Shown in pieces: positions 1-10,734 of a stretch of DNA of 36,610 nucleotides. The notes beneath the pieces are model-generated. The model did no database searches. It saw nothing but the letters and a program-made list of their open reading frames with translations, and was not told the DNA's origin. The DNA is from Rhynchonema sp. JSB1_4. Lineage: Eukaryota; Nematoda; Chromadorea; Monhysterida; Xyalidae. The first letter of the stretch is position 1. Each line of letters starts with the position of its first letter. The position numbers and the translations under genes were made by a program. The stretch is from NCBI GenBank assembly GCA_030248065.1, contig JASAMV010005022.1:1-36610 (forward strand), written 5' to 3'.

Positions 1-254
1 ATTAAGAGGTACCATTCCGAAATTGGCAGGGCTGAGTTTTCACACATATGTATGTATACTGTGAGGAACTGCCCCTTCATTTGAACCACGGTACTGTGCA
101 CGCGCTCAAGCAACTAACAACACAATAATACCGTTGTTGTCGGTGATGGGAGCCGAGCGACCAGTCGTCGCTTGACCAATGCAACAAACACACGGACGTG
201 CTCTACTGCAAAAAAAACACCATGTGGTGGGTTCGGTGGTTCCCCGCTTTTCAA

Positions 255-382
255 CTTCTGGCCGTCCGGGCTCAGACAGGGAGCTGGTATGGAAAATAAT
301 ATTTTGCATGTTTTCAGTGTTTGAGTGTTTTCAATCAAGCCTGGTTAATGTGCCAAGTTTCATGGATATCGGTGCTGGTCGT
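255..382. repeat. Diverged fragment of the giant palindrome's terminal region
   Basis: GACAGGGAGCTGGTATGG, then AGTGTTTGAGTGTTTT..AAGCC, then GTGCCAAGTTTCATGGATAT matches 11790-11895 in order, with many substitutions. It stops just before the long-inverted-repeat element at 407. Confidence 0.55.
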
Positions 383-406
383 TTAGTTATGAATTTTTGC
401 CTTTAA

Positions 407-1478
407 AGCTGCTGGTCAACAACCATTGACCTCGTTTAATCTTGAGGGCAGTGCACAGTAAGAAAGGTGGAACATCGTGTTACTGGACTCTGACTTCGAT
501 TCGATGGAGAGTCGATTCGTTGTTTCCTGATGTTTCACGGCCAGCTTGAAGTTTACCCGTTAGTGAAAAAATGCAAAAATTATTCCGGTTTCCCGTGGAA
601 AGCACAATTAACGGCCACGTTTAAGAATTTCAAAATATCAAGCACCTACATTTATTTCATCAATGTGATGTACAGACTTGCAGGAATATGTATCCTGAAG
701 GACCGACAAGACATTTAGTTCCAAAAACCTGGTGTTTTTTGGACACCGTTTTCTTCGCCAATTAGTTTAAGCCTCTGTGATTAACCAGCAAATGTGTTGA
801 TAGGAAAAAAAAATATCTAATTATTGTGTGCATAACCTGTGCTTTTGAGTTCTCTGCACACAACACGGCTAATACAATAATTCGAACAACATGCGCAAGT
901 CGGTCATTATCAGCGCGCGCGCTAAAAACAACGTGCAGATTCGACCACTCAAAAATGTTTTGTCTCTTTTGGGGTCGCGCACGCCCATAATGACCGACTG
1001 CGCATGTTGTCGGAATCATTGTATTAGCCGTGTTGTGTGCAGAGAACTCAAAAGCACAGGTTATGCACACAGTAATTAGAGGATATTTGTATCCGATCAA
1101 CACATTTGTTGGTTAATCACAGATGCTTAAAATTACCGACGAAGAAAACGGTGACCAAAAAACACCAGGTTTTTGACACCAGATGTCTTCTCCTTCAGGA
1201 TGCAACCTCTTTCCTGCAAAGCTGTATTTCATACTTTATGAAATAAATGTTGGTGCTTGATATTCTGAGATTATTAAAACGTTGCCGCAATTGCCCTTCA
1301 ACGGAAACCCGGCATAATTTTTGTATTTTTCACTGAGGGGCAAACTTCAATCCGGCCGTGAAACATCAACAAGCAACCAATCGTCTCCTCAAGTCAGGGT
1401 CAAGTAACACGATGCTCCACCTTTTATGGTGCACTGCCCCAAGATTAAACGTGGTCGATGGGTTGTTGACCAGCAGCT
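407..1478. mobile_element. Long-inverted-repeat element, family 'GCTGCTGG', copy 1 (diverged)
   Basis: The termini AGCTGCTGGTCAACAACC and its complement lie next to TTAA on both sides (403-406, 1479-1482). The two arms pair over several hundred bases (GTTTCCTGATGTTTCACGGCC at the left versus GGCCGTGAAACATCAAC at the right) around a short centre near 920-970. No protein is encoded; open frames here are products of the symmetry. The copies at 13.3 and 21.0 kb belong to the same family. Confidence 0.75.
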
Positions 1479-1607
1479 TTAAGGCGCTCTGCAGTGTGCA
1501 CAAATTCGATATTCTTTTCTTGTGTCCAAAAATGACGGAGGGTCCCGCTTAAGAAACATGTAAGATATTGTATACCTCTAAACAAAATGAACCAGGAAAT
1601 TGCTTAC

Positions 1608-1748
1608 GAATGAACGTGATCGCGGCGCACTGACAGTTTTGATGACACAAGTCAATGCAGCCCAGCCTGTGTGGAATGGTGTGGTTGGCCAGAACAGCGC
1701 CCGTCCCTTGCTGGTTCCGATGGATGACATCAAATATCAAATTCAGGG
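1608..1748 (-). CDS. Cysteine-rich exon, PAN/Apple-like segment
   Basis: The frame reads ALNLIFDVIHRNQQGTG, then VLANHTIPHRLGCIDLC, then HQNCQCAAITFI, and ends at a consensus donor (CATTC|GTAAGC) in phase 1. The C...C....C.CAA.TF pattern resembles the core of PAN/Apple domains, which often accompany EGF and lectin modules. Two acceptors are possible: CCACAG before 1748 (phase 1) or AACCAG before 1710 (phase 0, which would join the small exon at 2079-2125). The following intron would contain the long-inverted-repeat element at 407-1478. Confidence 0.55.
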
Positions 1749-2078
1749 CTGTGGTAGATATGTACTTAATCGTGAAAACTGAAGGACTGCTAAAATAGAA
1801 ATAACAAGGTGACTTGGATGGTGACAGTTGAGTGAATTTTCCTGCTGCCAAGCACAAGCTACCGTAATCTTACAGATTACCATATGCTTATGTGCACAAC
1901 GCTTGCCACGCCCCCCCCCGCGCGCTGAGCATCCACATGATTCGTCACGGACTGTTTGTGCATTACCAACAAAACGGGTAAAAATTCGTGAATTTTAGCT
2001 CGATTTCGATAAAGTGGTTGCGGGTTTTGGGAATTCCGCCCGTTCAATGCGATAAAAGAAAAGGTAACTTCAACTCAC

Positions 2079-2125
2079 GATTTCCGAAATTGATTGCACA
2101 GCCTGTTGGTGCGCTGCAGTAGAGA
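2079..2125 (-). CDS. Possible small internal exon after the EGF-like exon
   Basis: A 47-base open segment lies between a good acceptor (TTTTGTAG) and a consensus donor (ATC|GTGAGT). It joins the EGF-like exon in phase and would add VSTAAHQQAVQSISEI. It has no domain signature, so support is only splice sites plus phase. Chance is not excluded. Confidence 0.35.
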
Positions 2126-2550
2126 CTACAAAACAGAGTTGGGGATGTTACTCTGGATGTGGTTAATGACCTTCTTATCATGATAAATAATGTGCAATAG
2201 GTATTGGTGCTTGTGTGTGACACGCATAACGCGTTGATTTTGGAAAAATTGGCCCATAAACAGAAAACAAGTGCCATTTTTTCACCCTAGCCATTTTTGG
2301 ACATTTCTGCTATTTTGGAGAAATTCCAGTTTGGGCAACTTTTTTTCTTAAAAAAAAGAAAGATCTGAGCTTCAAAAAATTTTACAAAAACAATTTTTTA
2401 TTTGTAGGAGTTTTTTAAAACTACCCGGCACTGGGGGCTTATCTGTAACTCACATCAGATCTGAGATTATTAAAAAAATTTTTCCCGAATTATGCCCCGG
2501 TTATGTCTAGATCAGGATATGAAACCACTGAAAATGTGCATGGATAGAGT

Positions 2551-2738
2551 CAGGGTTGAAAAAATATTTTAATTAACGAGCTTTTTAAAAAAAAAATTTT
2601 TATTTTTTTGACGAAAATTTTTTATTAGAAAAAGTGTTGCAAACGACGTTTCAGGATAAATGAAATCGATACAACATATTTTTCAAAAATTGAAAAATTG
2701 AAAATTTTTTTTATTAACCACTTTTTTAAACAACCCTG
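2551..2738. mobile_element. AT-rich hAT-type MITE, 188 bases
   Basis: Ends CAGGGTTG...CAACCCTG, with TTTTTTAAA-rich inner arms and similar 8-base flanks (GATAGAGT / GATGGAGC, 6 of 8). The CAGGGTTG terminus and 8-base target are typical of hAT elements. A related element is at 22111-22389. Confidence 0.65.
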
Positions 2739-2824
2739 GATGGAGCCTTATGCGGAAGAAGTTCCGAATTAACCCGCTAGTGGGGGCTTATTCGAGAGGG
2801 GGCACGTTTTGCATTATCCGGTAC

Positions 2825-2965
2825 CTTGGCGTTCACAGTTCGGACCGCAGAACTGCGGCGTGCAATTGCATGTCGTGTAGCCGGGTCCGATCGTTTCATA
2901 TCCATTGTCGACGCAACTGCCATTATTCAGGCACGGGTTTGCCACGGATTCACAAGGCGGTATCT
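2825..2965 (-). CDS. EGF-like domain exon of a secreted or surface protein
   Basis: The exon is bounded by a pyrimidine-poor acceptor (GTTACAG) and donor (CAAG|GTACCG), with phase 1 at both ends, the usual arrangement for EGF-domain exons. It encodes IPPCESVANPCLNNGSCVDN, a glycine-rich loop, then TTCNCTPQFCGPNCERQ. The cysteine order C-x5-C-x4-C ... C-x-C ... C with NNGSC is characteristic of EGF repeats. Calcium-binding residues (D-x-D/N at the start) are not obvious. The rest of the gene is not contiguous here; candidate neighbours on the same strand lie at 2079-2125, 1608-1748 and 12597-12860. Confidence 0.75.
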
Positions 2966-3125
2966 CTGTAACGGTATCAAAACGTGGAAGTAAAATATAA
3001 TCGAACAAGTTGAACAGATATGATGAACACTTGAATGCAGAAACATGAACACCAACACCCTAAACATGAAAAAGGCGGGCGAATTTTTTCAGGGTTGGAA
3101 AGAAAGGGCTTTTCAATTTCGATCA

Positions 3126-3745
3126 CTAAAGTCTCGAAACGGAGGTCGAAAACATCGAATGTCGAAGCACCTTTTAGGCTCAAACTTAGGAATACTTTTG
3201 CTCAAGGGCAATAGCAGTTGTGACGCGCTTTTCGATCCCGATTTCGATTCTGCAGAAACTCATATCTCGGGATTTCGGACCTTTAGAGATCTAAATCATG
3301 AATACCGAAAAAGTCACAAAATCCAGATAGTACAGGTCCAGTAGGTCCAGATACGCCTGGGGTATACTGGCAGGCGAAAAAAAGCCGGGTTTTTTTCGAA
3401 AAAGAAACCGAAAAAAAACGTTTTTTCCGAGACCCAAATACTTTTCCATTTATTTTTCCGTGGGTGCTTTTTTCGGCTTTTTATCGGAAAAATATCGGTA
3501 CTTTATTCCAATTTTGCCAAAAAATTGTAATGTAAAACTGATGAGTTTTTCGATTTTAGTGAAAAATTGGCTCGAGCACAAAATTAACCGGCACAAAATG
3601 GGCCAAGATGCGTGTAAATTTTTCGGAAAAACTATTTCCGCGAAAAATAAAAAACGGTTCTTTATGACATACCCTGGGGCCGAATTTTGAGCCTAAAAGG
3701 AGACTCAAAGTGTTTCGAGGTTTTTCGACCTTGATTTCGAGACGA
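3126..3745. repeat. Inverted-repeat pair with an A/T- and TTTTTCG-rich centre
   Basis: AGTCTCGAAACGGAGGTCGA..CCTTTTAGGCTCAAA (3129-3184) is mirrored by TTGAGCCTAAAAGG..TCGACC..TTTCGAGACG (3687-3743). Between them is a second weak palindrome (GGGGTATACTGG near 3359 versus GACATACCCTGG near 3665). Probably a MITE nested in another. No coding frame. Confidence 0.5.
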
Positions 3746-4048
3746 ACTTGAGAAAACTATTCAACACATTTCCGGCTAGATTTGAAAAGCTTTATTTTAA
3801 TGCGTATTTTAGTGCATTTTCCGGCGCGCGGCACCGAGATATTTAGAGCACTCAAAACTACAACATATTCAGCAAATCTAACTTTCCACGATCAGGGTGA
3901 TCAGCTACAGTACCAGCTGCAATTTTTTGGCTGATTGAGGCCTGCGCACTCTCAGTACAAAAGATAGCAGCCAGCAGAGCCTGCAGGCTCGGCGCAGGCC
4001 CGCAGGCTCGGCGGATGCATCGCTGGATTTGCTTGTTTTTGTGACATA

Positions 4049-4224
4049 CTAGACGGGACCCGTGCCTACGGCCCGGCTACAGCGCCGCGCCCGTGCCGTG
4101 CCACCCCCCTCCCCCGAAGACCCGTTAGCATACCAAAGCTAACCGTGAAAATTGACCCGTCGCACCTCCGAGGGAGGGGGCCACAGACAGACATACATAC
4201 GTCTTCCTGTTTTAGTGGTATAGA
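4049..4224 (-). mobile_element. Short non-autonomous Helitron-like element, second copy
   Basis: On the minus strand it starts TCTATACCACTAAAACAGGA and ends ...GGGTCCCGTCTAG, again flanked by A and T. It is aligned over its whole length with the copy at 24.2 kb, with a shorter G run near the middle. Confidence 0.75.
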
Positions 4225-4599
4225 TATCCTGTATTGTTTTCTGAGTACTTTGTCTTTCTGCGCTATTTGGTATTGTTTTGTATGAGTTCTTAACTTTTTT
4301 GAACATGTTTTACCAACATAACGTTTCATTTGCAAGAATAAGAGGTGTAATGTCCCGGATGAGCCATTCTTTTTTATATTGTTAATGTTCCACAAAAAAA
4401 ACTGTGCAAAAAATTGTTACATTGATAAAACTCGAGAAAATCAAGAACTCCTTTAAAACAATCGTATATCTCAGAAAGACAAAATACACTGAAACCTATG
4501 CAAATGTCACAAAAAACAAGCAAGCGCAGCGATGCATCCGTTGACCCTGCAGTCCGTTTCCGTTTTGACACAAGGCTATGCATGTAGATGCAACATTAA

Positions 4600-4730
4600 A
4601 GGCCTAACTATCTTCGTTCTCTCAGAGAACAAAGAACAAATTCTCGCGCGCTGATTGGCTGTTGAACATACGTGGACCAATCAGCGCGCGAGAATTTGTT
4701 TTTTGTTCTCCGAGAAGTATAGTTAGGCCT
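4600..4730. mobile_element. Small MITE, 131 bases, TAA target, very long inverted repeats
   Basis: Ends AGGCCTAACTAT / ATAGTTAGGCCT with TAA flanks. The arms extend inward (AATTCTCGCGCGCTGATTGG and its complement) to leave a loop of roughly 20 bases. The target preference suggests PIF/Harbinger-type mobilisation. Confidence 0.7.
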
Positions 4731-5220
4731 TAATGCTCGCCGCTTGCTCATGCTTTCTCGAGGAACTTTACCATAAACTTACTGAATTGACACAGGAGGA
4801 GGTCGATGGTTTCATCGTAGTCATCAAATGTGAATACATTAGACGTCGGGTTATATTCAATTTCGCCATACTCATGACCCGTTTTTTGCGCTGCAATGTT
4901 TGTCCGAAAAAAATTTGCTGCACGCCGCAGAAGTAAAAAAGCTTCTTTTCCCTTTTTTATCCCGAAATGCCGAAAAATGGCATATTTTAATGAAATCGTG
5001 TGTTGCTTAGAGGTGTTTTGAACAACAGGAAAATTGTCTTGTACGCCATCTTGAGCTAAAGGCCCTGCCAGTTTTCTTTCCTACGACTTGCACTGGACTT
5101 CTGTTGTTCGGCAAGTGACTGTGGTTTGCAGATTCAGTGCTGGATTGTTGAAAAAGAGTTAAAGCACAGTAACAGTAATCCTAGAGCCTCTGACAAGTAA
5201 AGTGCTCGATGGAAAGCGAG
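4731..5220. other. Noncoding stretch, nothing recognised
   Basis: No convincing exon, inverted repeat or RNA gene. A 67-codon plus-strand frame begins inside the adjacent MITE and is not supported. Confidence 0.4.
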
Positions 5221-5800
5221 CTTGAGATTTTGACGTCATAAGCACCAATTTGGACTGAAAACTCGCCATGTAAATTTTTTTTGGCGAAATTCGTTCCTAG
5301 CCTGAGTTATGGCCGATTTAAGGTTCGCGTCTGAGGCAATCGTGTCATTTCTCACGACTGCTTCAGGCGCTTGACAACATACTTGGTATCATTAGAATCG
5401 TTCGTTGGAAATACTATATTTATGACCAATCAACGAAATCGTTCCACTTTACAACAACATCTCTTAAAAAATCTGGGTACTGACAGCGTGACCGTTCCTC
5501 CGAAAGGATGACTAGTTTTTTGACAAACTTGCTAATTCACTTTGTTTTGTGAATTCCAGCCATTACGTAGACCATCCTTCACGCTAATTACAATGATGCC
5601 CAGATTGTTTTGACCCGTTGAGTCTGCCGTTAATTATGACTATTTTCACCTTTCCGACCTCGAGGGTCACTGAGTGCCTCAGGCGCGAACCTTAAATCGG
5701 CCAGAACTCAGGGTAGGAACCGATATTCGCAGGAAAAATTTTGTATGGCGTGTTTTCAGCCCAAATGGGTACATTTGGCATCAAAATCTCACAATTGATT
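5221..5800. mobile_element. Long-inverted-repeat element of about 0.6 kb
   Basis: Left arm 5221-5345 (GAGATTTTGACGTC, TGAAAACTCGCCATG, GGCCGATTTAAGGTTCGCG) pairs with right arm about 5665-5800. Weaker pairing may reach 5165 and 5840. The 320-base centre is unique and has no gene. I could not fix the target duplication. Confidence 0.65.
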
Positions 5801-6147
5801 TCAGCGAGCACTAACTGTAGGATTTTATTGTCACTGGGCCTTAATATATGAACGAAACGAATGGTGACTGGGGTAAAAGCACTGTACACATGTCGTACAG
5901 TAAAGGCTGTCAAATTGGTCGAAAAATGTTGTCGGTATTGAAACATTTGTCTGCACAGATTCCAACAGCCAATGCCAGCCCTCCAGATGTCCACCAGTGC
6001 TGTTGATTTGGAACATGCCGAGACGAACCCATCGCGTCGGAAAAAGAACCTGAAAACATGGTTGATATACAGCGCAGAACAACCGCTGTTCCGTCCGTAT
6101 GACAAATCGAGACAAACAAGAGCAACGGCTCGTAACGGTCGCTAGAT

Positions 6148-6291
6148 ACTTGTTGACTCTGTCAACAAGTGTACAATACAGCCGTGTGGTTATGTACACT
6201 TGTTGACTGTTGCCAAAAATAAATTAGGTGCAGTTAATGCATGAGTCAACAAGTGTACAAAACCGCACGACTGTTTTGTTTACTTGTTGAC
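6148..6291. repeat. Five alternating copies of the 10-mer ACTTGTTGAC
   Basis: ACTTGTTGAC is at 6148, 6198 and 6282, and its complement GTCAACAAGT at 6161 and 6245. The unit at 6161-6207 forms an exact inverted repeat extended to GTCAACAAGTGTACA with a 17-base loop. Alternating orientation and 37-50-base spacing could reflect MITE ends or a cluster of protein-binding sites. Confidence 0.7.
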
Positions 6292-6895
6292 TGAGTGAAA
6301 ATATGAAATTTATGGCAAACAACGTTGTGTGCAGTCAACAAAAAAGCAGAAGGCCACATTGTTTTGTACAGTACTTGATAACCTCGAAAGCAGCTGTTTT
6401 CACAAAGTTTGGACGCTGAACGGTGAAAAAACATGATTTTTCGATTTTAGGCCTAAAAATTGGTGTAGGGGTCCTCTGGGAGGCCTAAAACAATAATCTG
6501 CGGACTGATATTTCAAAAATTGATACAGCGTGCCAGCAGATGTTTCAGAAAAAGACGAATCGAAACATTTTTGGGTCAAATTCAGTTTGGGTCAGAAATG
6601 ATCGGCTTGCATCAGACTGTGTACGTGGTCGTGCGGTAGCGTGCTTTGAGATGTTTCAAATATTAACACGCGTGGTGCCCGCAGATGTCTTAAAAATGGC
6701 AAATCGAAACATTTCTGGGTCAAATTCAGTTTGGGTCAGAAATGGTCGGCTTGCGTCAGACTGTGTACGTGGGCGTGCGATGACGTGTTTCAAATATTGA
6801 CAATTTGGCACAATAGCGCATCAAATTTTGAAACATCAGTGGGTGCGCTGTGTTACAATTTTAACTGTTCAAACAAGTTGTCACTCCCATATATA

Positions 6896-7081
6896 GGCAA
6901 ACTATGCCAACACGAGCTCGATTTCGCAGCTGGCAGAACGGTGAAACATTCATACGTGGCTGCTGATTTGGGAAATGTTACATGTTGAAGAATACACAAT
7001 GGGGTCATGATGATTTTCTCTTTCTATTCGTTTTGAATACACACTACCTTCGAAATCGGGCTCGTGTTGGTGTAGTTTGCC
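6896..7081. mobile_element. MITE of about 186 bases, ends GGCAAACTA
   Basis: GGCAAACTATGCCAACACGA..CTCGATTTCG is mirrored by CGAAATCGGGCTCGTGTTGG..GTAGTTTGCC. TA is adjacent at the left. It abuts the next MITE at 7086. Confidence 0.65.
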
Positions 7082-7085
7082 TTTA

Positions 7086-7374
7086 AAGGCAGTCTACGGG
7101 AGGTTGTCCTCGCCCCCGAATACCGTAACCCACCGTAATTTTGATCTGCAAGGATCGTGTCGAGACCATTTTGTTTTTTATCTATGTTTTGCGTGTTAGC
7201 GCCAACACCACCAACATTTCGAAGTTTTGGGGATCGACGCGCATGATGACAATTTCCAGCTTGCTGCCGCTAATACACGTGTCGATAAGCAGCGAACAGC
7301 ATGGGTCTCGCAACGATCTCACTTGCGGTGGGTTACGGTATTCGGGGGCTGAGGCAACCTCCCGTAGCTGCCTT
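7086..7374. mobile_element. MITE of 289 bases, ends AAGGCAG, TA target
   Basis: The arms AAGGCAGTCTACGGGAGGTT..CCCCCGAATACCGTAACC pair with the right arm CGGTGGGTTACGGTATTCGG..CTGCCTT; both sides are flanked by TA. The centre is unique, without a convincing gene. Confidence 0.75.
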
Positions 7375-7457
7375 TATGCATCTAAAGTTGAAGTATAGAT
7401 GGTTGTTTATCTCCGGTATAAGGTATGGAATGAATGATTTACAATAAAGGAATGCTA

Positions 7458-7765
7458 TAGTCTGTTGATTATATTTCGACATAGTGTATAAGCCCCATTC
7501 AGCGATGTTTGGAGCGGGCTGGGTCGACGCCATTCTAAATGAATGTTTCAGGCATTGCCAACTCATTAGCAGAGCCATTGAACATTTTGGTGTTGTGCGA
7601 TGACAGGCCACGTGTTTTTGCGCCACGCGGCAAGCAATATTCAATCGGTCTTTTGCCTGAGTTAGCAATGCTTGAAACATTCATTTAGAATGGCGTCGAC
7701 CCAGCCCGCTCCAAACATCGCTGAATGGGGCTTATACACTATGTCGAAATATAATCAACAGACTA
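7458..7765. mobile_element. MITE of 308 bases with near-perfect 100-base inverted ends, TA target
   Basis: Ends TAGTCTGTTGATTATATTTC.. and complement, perfectly paired through CCATTCAGCGATGTTTGGAG and GGTCGACGCCATTCTAAATG. It is flanked by TA (7456-7457, 7766-7767). The unfilled site GGAATGCTATTTATAGGATT lies at about 8560-8580 in the second copy of the surrounding repeat, proving the borders. The high arm identity suggests recent insertion. Confidence 0.9.
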
Positions 7766-8113
7766 TATTTATAGGATTCCCCACTCCTCCCCCCGCCAGG
7801 GAGCCTAGGACAAGTGGTTTTGGGGAGAAAATGACGGGTTTAAATGACATTTCATGGGTCACTGCATAACGCGCTTATCACAGATCACAGATTAGTCTTA
7901 GTTCAACTGTCTTAAAATATCCGTAAATCCTTTTTTCATCGTGTGGCTTGCATCACATTACCATCTACACTTCAAAATTCTTCTTCTCTCACTGTCCTTG
8001 CCAACATCAACGCTCGAAGCTGCAGATCTTTCCGGCTATTCGTACTCCACCCACAGTCTTCATCTCCAATCATCAACGTTGCACGTCGGCCAATCAACGC
8101 GGCACATCGGCTC

Positions 8114-8258
8114 GCTTCTTCAAAGTTTAGTCCACGACTCGATCGGTCCGAAATTTTCTTCATCGAAATTTATTCCACGACGCCACGGTCCGAAGTTTTC
8201 TTCATGCAAGTTTATTCCACGACACTTTGCGGTCCGAAATTGTCTTTACGACACGACG
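8114..8258 (+). repeat. Three-copy tandem repeat of about 45 bases
   Basis: CGGTCCGAAATTTTCTTCAT, then a variable stretch, then TTTATTCCACGAC recurs at about 8143, 8187 and 8230, with a partial unit before. The 162-codon open frame across it has no domain and its other frames are also open, so I do not call a gene. Confidence 0.7.
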
Positions 8259-8497
8259 GCAAAACATCGGCGCACTCCACGGCGCAGGGCTACTCCATGG
8301 CCCAATTCCATATCGGGGGCTCTCCATGGCCCAATAACGGCAAAGTCAGCGAGGGTCAAAGGGAATAATTTAATGTCCAGGCAGCTTGGCCATAATTGGA
8401 CTAAAATATCAGCAGAGGCCACGACGTAGGGTTACGGTAATTTTTTGGGCACTGCGAGAGGATATAGGGGACACGATACCCTGCAGAAGTCCGCCAG

Positions 8498-8586
8498 TTG
8501 AAGTATAGATGGTTGTTTATCTCCGGTATAAGGTATGGAATGAATGATTTACAATAAAGGAATGCTATTTATAGGATTCCCCACTC
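8498..8586 (+). repeat. Second copy of the 7388-7785 segment, lacking the 308-base MITE
   Basis: TTGAAGTATAGATGGTTGTT..GGAATGCTATTTATAGG..CCCCACT repeats 7388-7457 joined directly to 7768-7785. It documents the pre-insertion sequence. Confidence 0.88.
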
Positions 8587-9509
8587 TAATCTGAAGCCAA
8601 ACAAACCATTTCCAACAAACCACACTCTATCCGTCTGACCCAAAAATGTTTCAACACTCAGCTTTTGAAACATCAGTGGGCGCGCAGCATACATTTTAAA
8701 CGTCTCAAAGCAATGCCAAAGCCTCCATACATCCACACATCGAATCTGATGCCAAACCTACCGTTTCCAGCACAAACTCAATTTCACCCAAAAATGTTTC
8801 AAAAGCCAACTTTTGAAACATCAGCAGACACTTGTAGCATTTTTAAAACTGTTAAAGACAAGCCGCCAAGCCCACCTATTCAATCATAACCAACCCAACC
8901 ATTTCCAGCACAAACTCAGTTTGACCCAAAAATGTTTCGATTTACCATTTTTGAAACATCTGCGGACACGCGCGTCAATATTTGAAACACGTCATCGCAC
9001 GCCCACGTACACAGTCTGATGCAAGCCGATCATTTCTGACCCAAACTAAATTTAACCCAAAAATGTTTCGATTGGTCTTTTTGTGAAACATCTGCTGGCA
9101 CGCTGTATCAATTTTTGAAACATCAGTCCGCAGATTATTGTTTCAGGCCTCCCAGAGGACCCCTACACCAATTTTTAGGCCTAAAATCGAAAATCATGTT
9201 TTTTTAACTTTTTTGAAAATCCCATCAGGGTATCCCAGTGGGGTCAGATTTTGCCAGAAAAAACCATAGATCGGAACATGCCTGTATCTTACGCTCTCCC
9301 CCTCGGTGCGTAAATTCCCTTTTATTCCCAAAACGTGCGTGCGTTGAACAATGCTACTGTTCGCGTGAGCACGCAACAAATTGAGGTCAGCCAGGTAGAA
9401 GTTGTCATCATCGTTTTTTTGGGGCGAGCCAACCCCGGTGGCGGTTGCGCTGGGTTGAAAAAAAATTATTTTTTGAACAAGTTTTTTTAAAGGGTCTCCG
9501 CCATATATA

Positions 9510-9912
9510 TTGGTCGCACAATGACTATATGAGAATCCATCCCCATATTTTTCCTACATCGGCAAGGAGGGTTTCTGGCGATTTTTTCAAATTGAATCAG
9601 GTTTTGACAAGGAGTTATTTTCTCTTTCTTTCCCCGCTTTATTTATCGGGAGTGATCAACGTGCGTGTGCTGTAATCGAGTTCACACACAAAGCGTGTAA
9701 TACGTGGCTACAGTAACCCGAGCCCGAACAATTTCGGTTGCGCAGAATTCAGGGTGAAACTTCTGCACACGTGTGTTTCTCATTCTTCTCACTGATGAGC
9801 ATGCAAAGTTCTTGTCAAAATCTGGTCCAATTTGAAAAAAATGCCAAATATCCACCTTTTCAATGCAGGAAAATTAGGGGGATGGATTCTCATATGGTCA
9901 TTGTGCGACCAA
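9510..9912. mobile_element. MITE 'TTGGTCGCACAATGACT', copy A, 403 bases, TA target
   Basis: Inverted ends TTGGTCGCACAATGACTATA.. and its complement, followed by ATGAGAATCCATCCCC in both arms. It is flanked by TA (9508-9509, 9913-9914). The unfilled site CCATATATACGCGACC is readable in the other arm of the giant palindrome, so the borders are exact. A TA target suggests Tc1/mariner-type mobilisation. Confidence 0.85.
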
Positions 9913-10461
9913 TATGCGACCGAAACCAATCTCAATGAGACTTGGCACCGTTAGTGGGCTTGGTCCAAAACACTCACGGCCAAGAAATATTTTCCCATAT
10001 CAGCTATCTGTCTGAGCCTGGAGGGCTACAAGGTAAAAAATTTTGACCCTACCTCAGCACCTTAAAATTAAAATATCGATCTGTTTCGCATATTCTTTGT
10101 GTGCAGTTTGCTCACAAATTTTTCATAAACGCCTTGGGTCTAATTTAGAACCATATTCACTTTTTTGGCACTACCACAGCTCGCGCTATTTTGCCAAAAC
10201 CACGGAAATTTTCGAAAAAAAATTTTCCGTTGTATTTTCCGGTCACATAGAAAGCACACAGAGCTTTTATATGAAGTAGGCAAGAAAGCCCGTATATTAT
10301 GCTATTCAGGCGATCAATGACTAATTTTCCACCGCTGATAAGTTTCGACAAAAGCTCGCTCAACTGTGGTGAACCTCAACTTTTTTTGCCATTTTCTGTG
10401 GATCCCAAGCACACTTCTATCTCATATTTTCCTATTTTAGTAACAATGTACCGAGGTGATA

Positions 10462-10734
10462 TTGGTCGCACAATGACTTTATAAGAATTGGTCAAATTTT
10501 TTTCCTGAATCGTAAAGAGAGAAAGTGACGGGGCAATGACGTTGCGTTGCGTGAACGCATACAAAGCATGTAGTAAGAGAATGTTTCAGACCTGCGGCAA
10601 CGTGGTTGATCTGCTAGATTATTTTCAGCTGAAAATGTTTTGTGAGAATCACAAATAGCACAGTGGTTAAGAGTGACTGGACGTGAAAATCAGGATTGAT
10701 TTGATGAATTCTTATATAGTCATTGTGCGACCAA
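10462..10734. mobile_element. MITE 'TTGGTCGCACAATGACT', copy B, 273 bases
   Basis: The ends are as in copy A (TTGGTCGCACAATGACT / AGTCATTGTGCGACCAA), but the interior differs and is shorter. It is inserted at TA within GAGGTGATATATGGCAC, whose unfilled form is in the other palindrome arm near 11345-11370. The flanking TATATA run makes the duplication length ambiguous by two bases. Confidence 0.82.

Larger units (their letters stand above)
6426..9207. mobile_element. Composite 2.8-kb long-inverted-repeat element with repeated subterminal units
   Basis: The left end (AAAAACATGATTTTTCGATT..AGGCCTAAAAATTGGTG) is mirrored at 9160-9207. Both arms contain multiple copies of a unit of about 145 bases: CATTTTTGGGTCAAATTCAG..CGGCTTGCATCAGACTGTG is at 6567 and 6709 and in complement near 9000-9070 and 8910-8940. 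The interior is occupied by several smaller elements (6896-7081, 7086-7374, 7458-7765). No transposase frame is visible, so this is non-autonomous or decayed. Confidence 0.65.

Noticed and set aside
7941..8429. A 162-codon plus-strand open frame with a hydrophobic start
   Set aside because: Overlapping frames are also open, it runs through a 45-base tandem repeat inside a transposon-rich block, and it has no recognisable domain.
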